Assembly (NCBI RefSeq): GCF_036417845.1
Contig: NC_089981.1
Coordinates: forward strand, 81,571,268-81,635,267
DNA: 64,000 nucleotides
Direction of reading: 5' to 3'
From: Apteryx mantelli
Taxonomy: Eukaryota; Chordata; Aves; Apterygiformes; Apterygidae
Shown here piece after piece: positions 13,501-27,013 of this stretch. Within the stretch, counting starts at the first letter, position 1, and every line of letters begins with the position of its first letter. The notes beneath the pieces are model-generated. The model was not told where the DNA came from and ran no database searches. It saw only the letters and a program-made list of their open reading frames with translations. The translations under genes were made by a program, and so were the position numbers.

Positions 13501-16500
13501 GAGAAACAAGTGCTGTGTGCCCTCACGGAAAAGCACGACTCTTTCGAGGCTGGGGAAGGTCTGGGTATTAATGAGCAAAGAAGCAGCTTCAAAAATGGGT
13601 ATCTGAAGTATCTTATCTAATTTTTAACAAGCATTGCGCAACCCCATCAGTAAAACACTATCAAGATACACATGGGCACACACACTGTAAGGGAAAAAAT
13701 CCGGACCAAGCAGACTAGTTGATTTCTGTCCATCAAAGTCCGCTTTGAATTCGGGGTTGTCAAGCCCCACAAATAAACACCACCTCCTGCATGAAGATAC
13801 AACCCAATATAAGCCAAAACCTTCCAACAGTCCCTCTTTAAAATGTAATGTTGTGCTGCTGGTCTTCCTAAATGTTGCAGTAATCGTTCACCATTTTCGA
13901 TGATTTCTAGTTGGGGCACGTTCATTATGAACTTTGCAACTTACTACAGTACCTTGTGGGAGGGAGCAACAAAATAAGCAGCTTTCTCAATGGCAAAGTG
14001 ATCTACAGAAAGGAAAAAAAAGGATTCACACTGCCCTAAGTGTAATATCCACGTTTGAAACTACTTCAAAAATTACGCGAATCCTCTAATGCTCACATCA
14101 GCCAACACATGTTACACTGGAAGCAGATAATCTTGACACGGTCTCGACAAAAAATCATGGCACAGTATGTGGCATCGGAGGCTGCTCGCTGCCGAAGCTG
14201 CTCTGCTCCTGCTCCACCCGCAATTGAGATGTGCACGGTAACGTCTGGCTTCGTCCTCCAGCTTAACAATTTAAAAGAAGATTCGATATAATAGATTCTG
14301 ACAGGGCTGAAGATCACACAGACTGAACTTTCAAAGTGAACAAATTCTTTGAAAAACAAGCTGGCTGTGACAAACAACTGTTTTTATTTTGCTTATTATT
14401 TAATAACAGAAGATTACATGGCACAGTACACAAAACAGAAAGAGCACTACGAGGCAATGAAAAGATGTAACTTATATTAGGCCGTTCACCCACCAAAAGG
14501 TTTATGATACCACAACAATCTCTTCAGCGAAATCCTGAAAGTAATTTGGAAACTCACCCAAAGCTCTGTTTCTTACTGAATTTTAATTTAATCCATCCAA
14601 GCAGGGAACGTCTTATTGCTGCTTACCACACATACTAATTTTATACGCAAACAAAGAATACACGATGGGAAGAGGAGATGCTCTGGAGCCTGGAACCACA
14701 AGCCTGCAGTATAATTACGCAGGTCATCTAAGACAAATGCCCATAAAACCTATATAACCATACCACAGGCATTTCATGCACATGCAGCTTCTGTGACAAA
14801 AAAAAAAGCTATTCAGAATCACTTCAGCGAGAGACTGGCCTAGCTTCTTCGTGCTGGTTGCGCTACTCCTCCCACCTGAGGCCAGATGGTTTTGCCTCAG
14901 GAAGTCAGTTTACCAGACATCTGTGCAAGAAGGAAATTAATATAAATGTTTACCCCAGCTAAACGTGCCCTTTAATTAGGTATCGTCAACGTTATCCTTA
15001 CCGGAAAGCTGGGAATTGCCTCTTTGCAAGGATTTAATGCTCTTGTTCAAAACATGACAGCATCAGGAGATACTGAGCCGCCGTTTTGCTATTAGTACAA
15101 GAGAGGATAGCGACCGCTTTGGACTCAGACCACTGCTCTTTTCCAGAAGGCAAAATAAAGACCGGGATGAAGACTGGAGTGACGGACAACTGTTAGGTCT
15201 GCACTTCTGCCCACACACCTAACTGTCTTCTACAACCACACCAGGTCAAGACCCAGGTGCTCCCAAGAGCCGTTCTCCTCACCTCGCGGCATGGGGCCAA
15301 GGCAGTGGCTCGTTGTGCCATAGATGAGCAGCTGCCTGACGTGTTGAATAAGGGGTCAGGATGTAAGGGTGCACCGTGGCACACCAGGAAGGGCAGATGT
15401 GGCCACAGAAAGCATCATATTCTAAAGAAAGACATTCACATCTTGAAACCGCATATGCTTAATGTTAGGCAGGTAGTTATTTTTGGCTTTCTGAAGGCCA
15501 GGCTGACCACCACATAGCACAGTCCAGCCCTACAGTCAGCGTGGACGCCTCAGGGAGTTCCTCTGAATCACTCTCTCTAGTGACATGACTGCAGAGACAT
15601 CAGTAACGACCAAAAGACGCCAGCTGAAGGGTGCATCCTCTCCGCAATGACGCCAGCTGCTGACATAGTGAGCTCCTGGCTAACCTGGGTGCTGCTGGTT
15701 GTACAAGTGTGACTTATGGGCTCAGCAGGCAGGATCTGAAGCGTATTAGATACTAACAGATACCTGGGGAGCAAGTACAGGGTGCATTGAACATGGTGCT
15801 GCAAGGCCTTCCCGTCAGCAGTGCCCGAGCCAGCTGGTTCAAACTCGAACATAAATGCCTACATGAACTGCTCTGGCTACACCAATGTATCCTGTGCTTT
15901 CCTCCTGTTTTCAAGCGAGCAAAACCACAAAAAGAGCCTCTTCAAGCAGAAAAAGCAAAGTTAAAGTGACAACAAAAATAGAGTGAAACGAGCAATTGTT
16001 CCCACTTTTGATTCCAGCTCAGTCCTCTTTAATGCTGGATCAGAGGAGCTAGGCTTTCATCAGCACAGCATCAGACAACGCAGCACTGAGAACATCTTCA
16101 GCGCTAATGAGATTGGCCTCTTTAGCAAATATCAAGACTTAAGTACCTAGAGACCAAGAACGCACAGGGGTAAACAGGCAAAAAATAAGAACCTCTATCA
16201 TTCACTACAGGAAATATTCGTCAGCAGAGAAGTAAGCACCTATCTCATTCACTAATACATTTCTGCATCTAGCTTAAAAAGCATGAACTTTGCTAATGCA
16301 TGGTGAACCAAACACCTACTCTAGGCTTTTCTGAGAGGAGCACAGGTTACTGAAATCTGTTGTCTTCAATAACCCAGCTCAGACTGGGTAATATTTTTCT
16401 GTGTAGCTGTAGCACTCATTCCGCAATTAGATGCTGTAAAACGGCAACCTGCTGTTCTTTTCACTGACTAAAACAAAAGATTTTCAACAGCAAAAATGAA

Positions 16501-19500
16501 AAGAATGAAATCTAAGGCCACCTTATTGGGACCAAATGAAATTATACTACAACAGCAGATCCAAAACAATCTCTGCACATATCTCATTCTAAAGGAAATT
16601 GCTGCAGACCATGGGAAATTACAATTGCTCCAGGACAAAAAAGGCTGACTGATCTAATATTTCTGGTCGACACACCTTCTTCCTGGGCTTGTCAATAAAG
16701 ATACTGATGAGCTCATCTCTCCACAGTTCAGGAAAATATTAGTTTAAAATATGCTATTCCGTTCACCATGGAAATTTTTCCAGGTGAAATGATGGCAGCA
16801 ATGCAGATTTGCACCTCGCTGGGGAAAGCTACTTGAAATAGGGACGCTATGAAGCATTTTGATGAAGGCAAATGAGTAATCAGGATGGTCTCAGTTAAGC
16901 AAGTCTAATGATGTGTCATTTTTAAAATGTGGGTGTGAGACAACTCATATGGTGACAATCCAAATACGTCTAACTCTCTTGCAGTGTTTCAAATGGTCAC
17001 AGCACAGAATGCATCTATTACGATAGAAAGCACAATCATTAGCAGGACAGACCACATAAGGTAAACACAAATAATTTTTAAACCATGCTTGGAACTGCAG
17101 CAACAGAAATTAAATACAAACAGCCAAGTGAACACATTGTCATCCAACAGAGACGTTATACTGTCAGAAAGTTCTCAGCAGTAGCACTGCTGTCTTTATT
17201 TTTGGTACAAATATATTTCTCTAGACTCAAGCAAGGAGGATTATAAATATTTGCTTTTGGACAGGTGTTTTGATCAATCTTGACCTCATAAAAACAGCTA
17301 ATGAGGCAAAAGATGAAAAGAAAAACATCTTAGTAACCGGCAGTCTCCGAGAACAATCCACAGAGACTGCTATACCCAAAGGTGATGCCGGATATATCAC
17401 TAGATCTTCCCTGTTGACATTACAAGGACAAAAATCATCCTAGGCAAAATATTAACTCACCTCTTCCACTACCTCTGATAGCATATACCACTGTTCAAAT
17501 GAAGTTTCTCTCATCAGATTATGCAGCCAAAACTAATATTTTAAAATTCAGGTAACTATAGATTCATACAAGTAATCCATCAAGGAATAACGATGGATGA
17601 TAGGGGTTTTTTTTTCCTTGTGTCTCGTCTATTATACATTAAAGAGCAATTTCACTGCCAGCCATCTGGAAATCAATGTATTCCAAGCTTTATTTTATGA
17701 TTACCAACATTTCTCTTCGTAACTCATTTATAATTATAAGCAATAAATCATTCCTTCTTGCTTGTAATTTGTAACAGCCAATTAAGGCAAACCTCTTATT
17801 TAAATAGCAAATATAGCTTTAAAACATCACATATTTTGAGGTATGCACAGAACACATCTAATCAAGCAGCCTAATGGAAGAATGATGATTTAACTTGGCA
17901 GCAACTAAGAAGGCACACTGGAAGAACCCACTCTACTCTTCTGACCTAGATACACTAAGACTTTGTAAAACTTAAGACACGTGTCTTACCTCCCTGATTA
18001 GATGTATGAGAGACTGACATGTTGCGATACATGAAACAATATGCATCTCTGGGAAGTCTGGAGTCAAGACCTCCCTTTAACATGCCAGGATGTGCATAAA
18101 AGTTGGTCTATTTAAAAGTTCTGATTAATTTTTAAATTTCATTTTATGAATTAAAGCTGAACCAATGCAGCTCTAAATTTAATACTAAAAAAACAACTAA
18201 GCAGCTTTCCCTGTGACTGGATCCCCTGTTTGAAAAACGAACTAGCCTGCTCCTTCCACGCTTAAGGATACCACCAAGCACTGTATCAGGTGTTCACCCT
18301 GTCAGATACTGCCTGTTGTACAGGATTTAGCACGTTTAAGTCTATAGTGTGGCACCTGGCATGGGTACGGCATTCACTTGAATCACTCCTCCCCGTCCCT
18401 CACGGCCATGAGAGGATCAGGCAGAACAAAGCACTGAAACGGTCTGCAAAGAAAAGGTGTCACCAAATAAACCCCGAGTATTCCTTCAGGGAGAACTCTT
18501 TAATGGTGATTTCCCATGACAACCCTTACTGACAGAAGAATACCAAAGACATGTAGCAGAGGATGTCAGGCAAGACAAAACAAGGTGGATCCAACGGCAG
18601 TGGCACAGGCGCCGAGTTAAATTTTTGCATATATTTATTCTTCAGTGTTGGTCTGAGTAACCGACATGTGAGAGCAAACACAAGAGAGAGGCTTCTTATA
18701 AATAGCTCCGCTGGGATTTGTCCGTTAGGAAAAAATGAACTCTTGTCAGAAAAGTATTTGATACAATTTTGGATACAGAATTTATTACATGAGAAACTGA
18801 TCTTAGGAACATGGAAGTAGTTCCCACTGAGATTTTACTCAGTCATCACACAGCTCAAGTCTGTTCCAGTTTCACATCATGTCATCTGGTAAGCGTTTAC
18901 AGTAGGAATCAAGGGAACTGGACTTGGAAAAAATCCATCACAACTGACCTAAATCTGATCTGACCTGAATAATCAAACTAATACCAAATTCAAATATGGC
19001 TAGACAGAAACAAGGACAGGCAATTCATCAGGAGTTCTTCTACAAGTTTCCTTTCCTTATCCACATATGAGGGTTATGCACTCCACTCTGCCTTTCTTCC
19101 TAAGAAGCTGGAAGCTACATAAGCATCTCCTTGTACCAAAGATGTCAAAAGCCAAGAGCATAAGCTCTGCAGGCTCCAGTTACCTTCCCTTTCAGACATC
19201 CTTCATTCCTGAGAGAGCAGTACTCGGAAGTGGGGAAGGGAAGATAGCGAATAAATAGGAAAATACAGAGAAAGCACCTTGGACGGACTACGGCGACCAT
19301 GTCAGTACCATTTGGCCTCGCCTTTGCAGCAAAGCTCTCCAGAGTCACCCTGAAGAACGGACTTGGCTGATGCAGAGCTCAGTGTAATGCACGGCAATGA
19401 CCATGCAGGTGCAGCTAATACTGCGTTACATGCACAGCCTTGCTAGTCCATGTTACAACCGTGCGTGCGATTCAAGACATGTCTCTTCACCAAGGCTTCT

Positions 19501-22500
19501 CTATATCCCTGCTTAGGGGTTTAAAGGAGCCCCAGCGAGGCGGACTGCAGCACTGCACCAGATGACCATGAGAAAAGAGCCAGTTATGGCGCACCAGGGT
19601 GGGAAGGGAATTACAACACGGCACTACCAATTTCACTGACAGAGATGTTATATGGTTATGCTGCCAGTTTTACTTTATTCCTAAGGGACTGACCTGAACA
19701 CACGCAGCTGCAGCATTATCTATGCAAACACACAGCTAGTCTCAATAGATAAAACATTATTCATGTAGCCCTTGTGTTCAACAACAAGTTTCATGACTTT
19801 CAAAACTCCTTTTCTTTTTTTAATGAAAGATCTAATTATTATTTATTAATCTCCAAACACAAAGCTCAAAGCTATCTTAACATCTGGATTACTCTTTCAG
19901 TAGTGAGAATGAAACACTGGAAAGAAAACTCAAAAATCAATGCCTTGATGTTGGTGAAACTTGGACAGTATTTCTGGTAAAAACTGGCTCAGGATGCAAA
20001 AAAGCCTGTATAGTACTGTGGAGAGAGGGAGAAAGAGACACCAAAATCTATACATTTCAGTTTGAAAATAAGGCGTCATTCCTATTATGCCTGTGGAGGT
20101 ACATCTTCCCCATGTAAAGTTTTAAAAGCTTTATATAAGCTCTACTTTTAAGCAAGCTTGTAATTAGGTAGGGGCAGGCTTGGCTCTAATTATAACTTGT
20201 ACAGACACACATTATGGAAATACTTAGCTAATAACCATGGCTATGCTCTGTTGATGGTTGAAGTTAGGCTGCCATGTGATTGTCTTGTAACCACTTGACT
20301 ACTTTCTGTCTTGTGTAAACTAGGCTCCTTAATCAAGCTGTAAGACTGGTCTGTCAGGTCTTCCTCCCAGCTTTGCCTAACAAGATAATCCAGGCTTTGC
20401 TACCATTTATACTAAAATGTCCTGTGTGCATCCATCTGGCTTCCTTACCCCTTACAATGATGGTGTGGGATACCTGCTCTGATCTCACCAGGACATGCTG
20501 ACACCAAAAGGACTAGGCAACTTGATAGATATAGCCAAACTTGCTCCATTTTAGCCACCAGCAACAGCAGACTGAGTCCAGTACATGAATTTGCCAGATG
20601 CTAGCATACAGTGCAAACATAACACATCATTCCATACAACCTTTTTTAAAGTTAAAATTAAGTTGATCCCACATCCCTTCTCAAAATCAAAGTCTCTGCA
20701 AAAACCTAGTATGCTCTGTTAGAAGAATGTCCTTCCAAGTCAAAGTTCCTGTAAATCTACAAGTTTAAACAGGTCTCTCACAAGTCTGGATCCAATCTCT
20801 ACTGATACAATAAAGCTCCAGAAAGTAAACCATACCCTTTTATTCCAAACTTGGAAGATGCTTGCATGGAAGTCTTGGGTGTAAGCATGTATGAATAATA
20901 AAGTACAAAAATAGTACAAATCACTGGGAAAATGGCCATTTACCATTAAATGTGATACCAGTTTAAAAGGTACATTGCTACATACTATCAGTGCTTGCTC
21001 ACTCATACTATTATGTACTAATGAATCATTAAATTGGGTCCCGAAAGACCTTCATGTTATAAAAAACATAGCTCCTTGGTAATGCATTTTGTACAGACGA
21101 TAAGTTAGTGTAAAAATGTAATCGCATTTCCTTATCGAAAGACAATTCAAAATGGAAGTGTTAGGAATGGAAACAAAGTTAATTGCTATTTTAAAATCCT
21201 CTCAAGAAAGGAGGAAACCGTTTCTGATGTAGGGTGCTGACAGCACCATCTTCTCCAATGTCTTGTGTAAGGTCCATGCTGCACTGCTTTAATTAAGCTA
21301 GGTTCGCTAGAATAGTGGAAAGCTACTGGTAAAGCAGACATTTTCATTTAATTGTTGGTTTGCTTTAATATAGTTTAATACTAGTGTTAACAGACACAAA
21401 TTAACCAATAGGAACCTCATTCAAACTACAGGGGAGATGTCTCTCTTGCAGTCTCTTGCACTGATTTAACCAGATCAATTAAAAAACCTTTCTAAAGCAC
21501 ACCTCAGTGTTGCCCGCAGTCAGGTGCACAGGGCCATGAACGGAGGAGCTCCGCGAAAAGCCAGGAGAGAGGCTGCAGCTCCGAGCCGTCTCCCAGCTGC
21601 CCGTCACCGCTCACGCCACCCTGCAGCTCCACTGGCCTGCTGGTGCCACTGCTCCCCAGGTTGCACCAGTCAAAACAAGCCAGGTCAGCCTCAACAGGTC
21701 TTTGCTATTACTCTTTGAAATTGCTGGAGTTTTTGAAATCAGTTAAAGGGCACTTACAAAATCAGGTCAGCTGGCAGGTGTGAAGGGGTCACAAGCAGCT
21801 GAGACACGGGAGGGCACAGGCACAGTTCATTTCTGCAGGGAACGCATTTCCCTGACCTTGGCTTACAGACCATCCAGATGGCTCCCAACGTCTTCCCTCT
21901 CCCAAAGCCCTCACCTGAACGGGTGGAGGGTTGACCTCATTCTTGAAAATTCAGAAGGTTGAACCTTCTGTAGTTGGCAATTAGTAAAGTTAATTCCTTG
22001 CCAAAACAAAACACAGCAACACACACATGACAAAATCTGTTTAAAAATCCTTATCCCATCTCTTTTTTCACCCTTCCCTCTTAAGAACTTGTGGCCTCCG
22101 TTCTTCAGTCATCAGAGATCCAGTTTCTGAGAAAAGTAGGTGTAAAAAGCAGAGCAAGTGATTCCTCCTGCTAAACAATGCTCCTTCCTCTGCTGAACAG
22201 TACTACAGAAGTTGCTCTGAAAAGATTAATGCAACTACAAGGCCCCATCCTAAAATTGCTCATGCACATCCTTAACTTTGTACGCATAAAAATACTCAAA
22301 AGTTCTCACAGTTGTAATCACCTTTCAGCACTGTGCTTCCTTGGAAATGCACAACTAAAGACAAAACCAGATCTTTCAGAAGGAAGATGTGCAATATATA
22401 TGCCATGCAAGCTACTTTCCTACCATAATTATTAAGATATGGACTGTGGAAGAGTAAAAGGTGTTCAACTGGCCAGGAAATGTGCAAATACCACAATAAA

Positions 22501-25406
22501 TAGTTCTTAGATACTGTCCTATTTAAATAATTTCCGCCCTCCCATCTTATAGTTCATATTCTGTCATTGCATTCTGTCAAGTTTTTCAGACAATTTTTGA
22601 CATACAGATTTTAGTGCAACTCTAGTAAAAATGAGTAAAACATGAAACAAACTTTATCCATCTCAAGTAAATCTCTACTTCCTCCTTTGTACCTCAAAGA
22701 GCTTGCACTAGAACTATGTCATGAAATAACAATTGTATTGAACAGAAAAGAAAGCAAATTCCCACTGCAGCTTAAATCCTTCTACATACTAAGCTATACT
22801 TGAAGATCAATAAAAAAATACTTTCAGGTTAATCTTCCTTTTTTTTTCATTCTGAACTTTACGTCCTTGCAAGATAAAGGAAAAATTCACCGAAAATAAA
22901 CTAGTACTCCTAGAAGACCTGAGCTACTTAAGTAAGGGCTAGAAAGTACTGTGAGACTTCATATGTACAGACCCTTTCTCGCCTTTGTGCTGCGTGCATC
23001 CCTCTCCAAAGCAGAAGGGTTCCCCGCCGCACACAAAGAGAAGGCTGTTTGGGCTGAAGTCTCAACTTCAAAGAGCAGTAGCACCAAATTTGCCAACTTG
23101 CTCTGCCATTCAAACAAATGTTAACTGAAACAAAAGCACACAGAGCGAAGCTGTCGCAGAATAATGTCATGCTGGGAAAATACTGCAAATTTGTATCAAT
23201 GATCAACCGAGTTTTAACTAAGCGTAATGAGTAACTTTGCCTTTGTTCATTTTTGCCACCACATTTGTTTTGCTTTCTAAGTTTGAAAAGCCAGTTCTGA
23301 AGCATCAGCTAAAAGAAACTAGTTTTAAAAAAGAACAAGCCCCCTCCCTTTTTTTTTAAGGAACATAAGTCTTGTATTCAGTTTAGATTTCCTACATTCT
23401 GTACTTGGTCAAAATATGCAACAAATGCCTAAGAAGCGCTCGGCCCAGTGAGCCAACAGTCTGTACAGACTCATTTGTAGTACACGTCTGCCTCTCAGTT
23501 GTTTAATCTCCATACACCGTATTTCCCTTACCAGCCCTACAGCATCGTTCCAGATTGCTTTAGTTTTTAGTATCTACAAAATATCATGGGAACATCAATA
23601 CTTGGCAACCTAATACTTGAGTTTTTAGCATTGCACTACAAATGTCTATGTTACTTTGCTTTGTTGGTTAGTAAAATATTAAAGCAAATAAACAGATGCA
23701 TAAAATATTTTTTGTCAAATGCAATGTAACATAAGTGCTACATTGTGATATAATCACTTTTCACTGTGCATATTTTAACGGAAAATGCTTTTTAGAGTAA
23801 ACTGCTTTAAAGGAACTGAATCAAGTTTAAAGATATGCTTGATAGAATTAAATTTGGAAAATAGTTTGGTAGCAATTTACAGCCCTTTGATATGAGATGA
23901 ACTTGCACAGCCATTCTTAGAGCAAGAAGGTGTTCAGAAGTGCAGCGTTTTGCCTGGCCTCCATGGGAAAATTACAGCTGAATCACCTCTAAGGTTCTTG
24001 TTACCTCTAGGCTTCTAAATTTTTAATATCTTATTTGAAAATTTTAATAGATGAGTAAGAAAGAAACATAAACCTCTGGTTTCTTCATGAAAAAATATAC
24101 ACTTCTAACATGAACCTGTTTTACAAAAAAGGTATTAACAATTACCAACAACGGTAAAAGCTGATCCATTCACTACCACATCAACATCTTCCCATTGAAT
24201 TATGAAGTCCATGCAAGCAGTCTAAACATTCAAACTCCACATTCATCTCAGAGAACACAAGTGAAAAACACAGACTTCAGAAACAGCAGAAACGTGGTGA
24301 GATATTTTTACCAAATGGCAGCACCACCCAGAAACTCCCCGTGCAGATTGCTCTTGTCTCCTGACAAAAGGAATAGGTGGAAATCCCCAAGTGAACGTCA
24401 TCACAGTGGTCGTGCCCTGGGGTCCTGGCCCATGATTCCTCCTGGTGACACCACAAGTGTGTTGGCAGACCCACACTAGAAGGGTCCTCCCTTGTCTGCC
24501 TTACGCTGATCTCTGCGATACTTCTGTGCCCCCCATTAACAGCTGACAGTAATTAATGCACATGAGCTCAGACACAACATTACGCCCCTACGGTGTTACA
24601 ACTTCCAGGAAGCTCGGAGCACAGGCAGAGGAGCTTGGGCTCACCAAACCTCTCCTGTGGACCTGGCCTAAACCATTTGCCCAAGACAACAGAGGCGGCC
24701 CCAGGCTAATGCCTGACCCTGAGCCAGACTTCATCTTCCTCTCATTTTCTGTTGCTCAAAAAACCCACCATCAGACTGTCGGTAGAGGAAACAGCTTTTG
24801 CAGAAGCACCACGGACACAACCAAAGCTGATCACCCCCAAACGCTGGCTTCCTCATCGGCCAAACCTTGGCAGCAAAAAGGTCCAGATGTATTCTTTCCT
24901 ATGGACAGCATTTTTGCAGACCAACTTTTTACTTCTGTTTCATATCTAAACTGTAATGCTGAAATTCATATAAGATGATGCACAAGCCCCTTACCTTTTT
25001 TTAAAGGATAAGAACGTAATAAATTGAGTGGGTGTTTTTAAAAGTAAGAGCTAAAAAGTTAGACTCTATTTGTCAAAGTGGAACACTCAGTTGGCTTTAG
25101 TTCTGATATAAATAGCATGCAAGATTCACAGTTATTAAAAACAGATGAAACAAGTTCCAATTCTTTTTGAATAGTAGAACTACTGAAGAGACATGGTGGA
25201 GTTTAGCACAGCAGGAGTTTTAGTTGTCTATCACTACACGCTTAAACACTTGAGGACTTTACAATAAATGCTGAATTGAATTCACCATCAAAAGACAAAA
25301 TCCATGTTCTATCTGCCAAAACCTTTAGCAGCCTAAACAGAAAATGTCACAACTGATTTTCAGTAACAGTATAAAAATACAAAACAACATTTAAAAGTCT
25401 TTAGGG

Positions 25407-25447
25407 GATAGATAGATAGACAGATAAACAGCATGACAGACAGATGG
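25407..25447 (+). repeat. Degenerate (GATA)n/(GACA)n repeat
   Basis: ggatagatagatagacagat, then aaacagcatgacagacagat: a short imperfect tetranucleotide tract in the giant intron. Confidence 0.8.
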
Positions 25448-26939
25448 ATTTATTGCTGTAGGTATTTTTTTTTCTCCTAAGTAAGAATCAAGCTTCAAAC
25501 GGATTGACACAGCTAAACAACTTAAGAAAAAAAAATAACGTGTAATTTTATTTTTAAATTCTCTGGTCTGTCAGGATCATCAGCCTAGAGATATAAAGTG
25601 AACAGAATTTTTTTTTAAGCACTACTGTTTTATTTGCATTAAGGTCATAAGAGCTTCCTCTCTCCTTGACTGGTGTCAGATATAATAAAACAAAAACTTT
25701 TGAAAGGGGGGGAAAAAAACGAGCTATTAAAAGTGCTGCTTTGGAGGCTCTTTTGCTCCCTCTGTGTTTCTCAGACAAAGTCATAAATTAGGCTTCAGGC
25801 TTGCTCCACACACACAGCTGTGCGGACCCACGGAAACCTTGCTCTTCAGCGGGGTCGGCCGAAGCTCCTGCTGGCCAGGGGGACACATTTCCGGGGGAGC
25901 AGGCAGCAGTGGTGCCTTCTCAAATCCCCACTTCACCCTAAATCTCATAGACTTTTTAATATTCTTGATTTAAACAGCACGGTGAAAGACAGACAGAAAG
26001 AAATGAAAGCCAACGTCCACAAGCTCTCAAGGTTGACTGCAGGCATTTACCAAACACACGACGTTGGCAAGCAGTCATGGCTGCTGAAGTGACAAGTTCT
26101 GTCTACTGCGTTTAGAGACTGCCTTGCACATTTAAAGGGACTGAGAAATAAGCAACTTTATGGTAATTCTATAGCAGAACCAAGACTAATATTAAAAAAA
26201 GGACTTTGAACAATCAGGCTCTGGAAAAAGCAACCTTACTAAGCAGCATGATAAATCACTTTCAAAATCACCAAATAAACAACTTGTATAACCTTTTCTA
26301 CACGAGAAACTGGTCTGCATCCAGGATAACAGTAAATTAGATTTTGCTTCCATCTTCCATTTGCTGCGTTGAAAAAAATTCTCAAAGTAACTACATAAAA
26401 TGGTAAAAACGTCTCCAAGAACAGCAACTGGAGCAGGGAAATAATTAGTTGAAGATTTGCTTAAGATGAAACCCACTTCAACAAGGTCAACAGAAGCGAT
26501 GCTGCAGAAAGGTCAGGACAATTCCCCTGCACGCCGGGGCAGCCGTTGCAATTCGCAGGAGTTGTCCCCTGTTAACAGGCAAGAGTTTGCCGCAGTCGCA
26601 CCACCCGAAAGAGCATGCAAGAGCCAAACTCTCTTAGGAGAAACAAATCGGCCCCAGCGATTTACAAACTTCTTTTAAAACGTTTTCAATTCCTTTCTAC
26701 TCGTGTTATTAGTTGAAAAAAGGCCTGAGGGTGCTGAGCTGGAGCAGGAGCAGCTTGCGCTGGGACACAGCGCAGCTCCACATCGCAGTCCAGCAGCTGC
26801 CTCTCCTGGAGCCTGATCTTCCTAAACCAGAATTAGTGAGCGGGACACCCAGTGCCCGCTGGGTTGTTTACCTCCAGCTCCAGAGACCCACAGGAGTGGG
26901 TAAATGCTTCAGCCATCCCAAGATTTAGCTGCTTCTTGT

Positions 26940-27013
26940 CAATGAATGCTTGAGGAGGGGGGTTGCACTAGATGGTCTCCAGAGGTCCCTTCCAACCTCA
27001 ACCATTATGTGAT
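26940..27013 (+). mobile_element. CR1 LINE, 3' terminal fragment
   Basis: The segment gggttgcactagatggtctc, then cagaggtcccttccaacctc and aaccattatgtga, is the classic 3' untranslated end of avian CR1 retrotransposons. Only the last 75 bp or so is recognisable, which is typical of 5'-truncated CR1 copies. The small number of changes from the usual end suggests a moderately old copy. It is the main marker of avian origin in this window. Confidence 0.88.

Noticed and set aside
20160..20640. Possible solo LTR in the giant intron
   Set aside because: No convincing TG...CA ends, target duplication or poly(A) signal arrangement could be fixed.
24556..24978. Plus-strand open frame of 140 codons in the giant intron
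   Set aside because: Protein composition and sequence are unlike any family known to me. The area is moderately GC-rich, which lengthens random frames.
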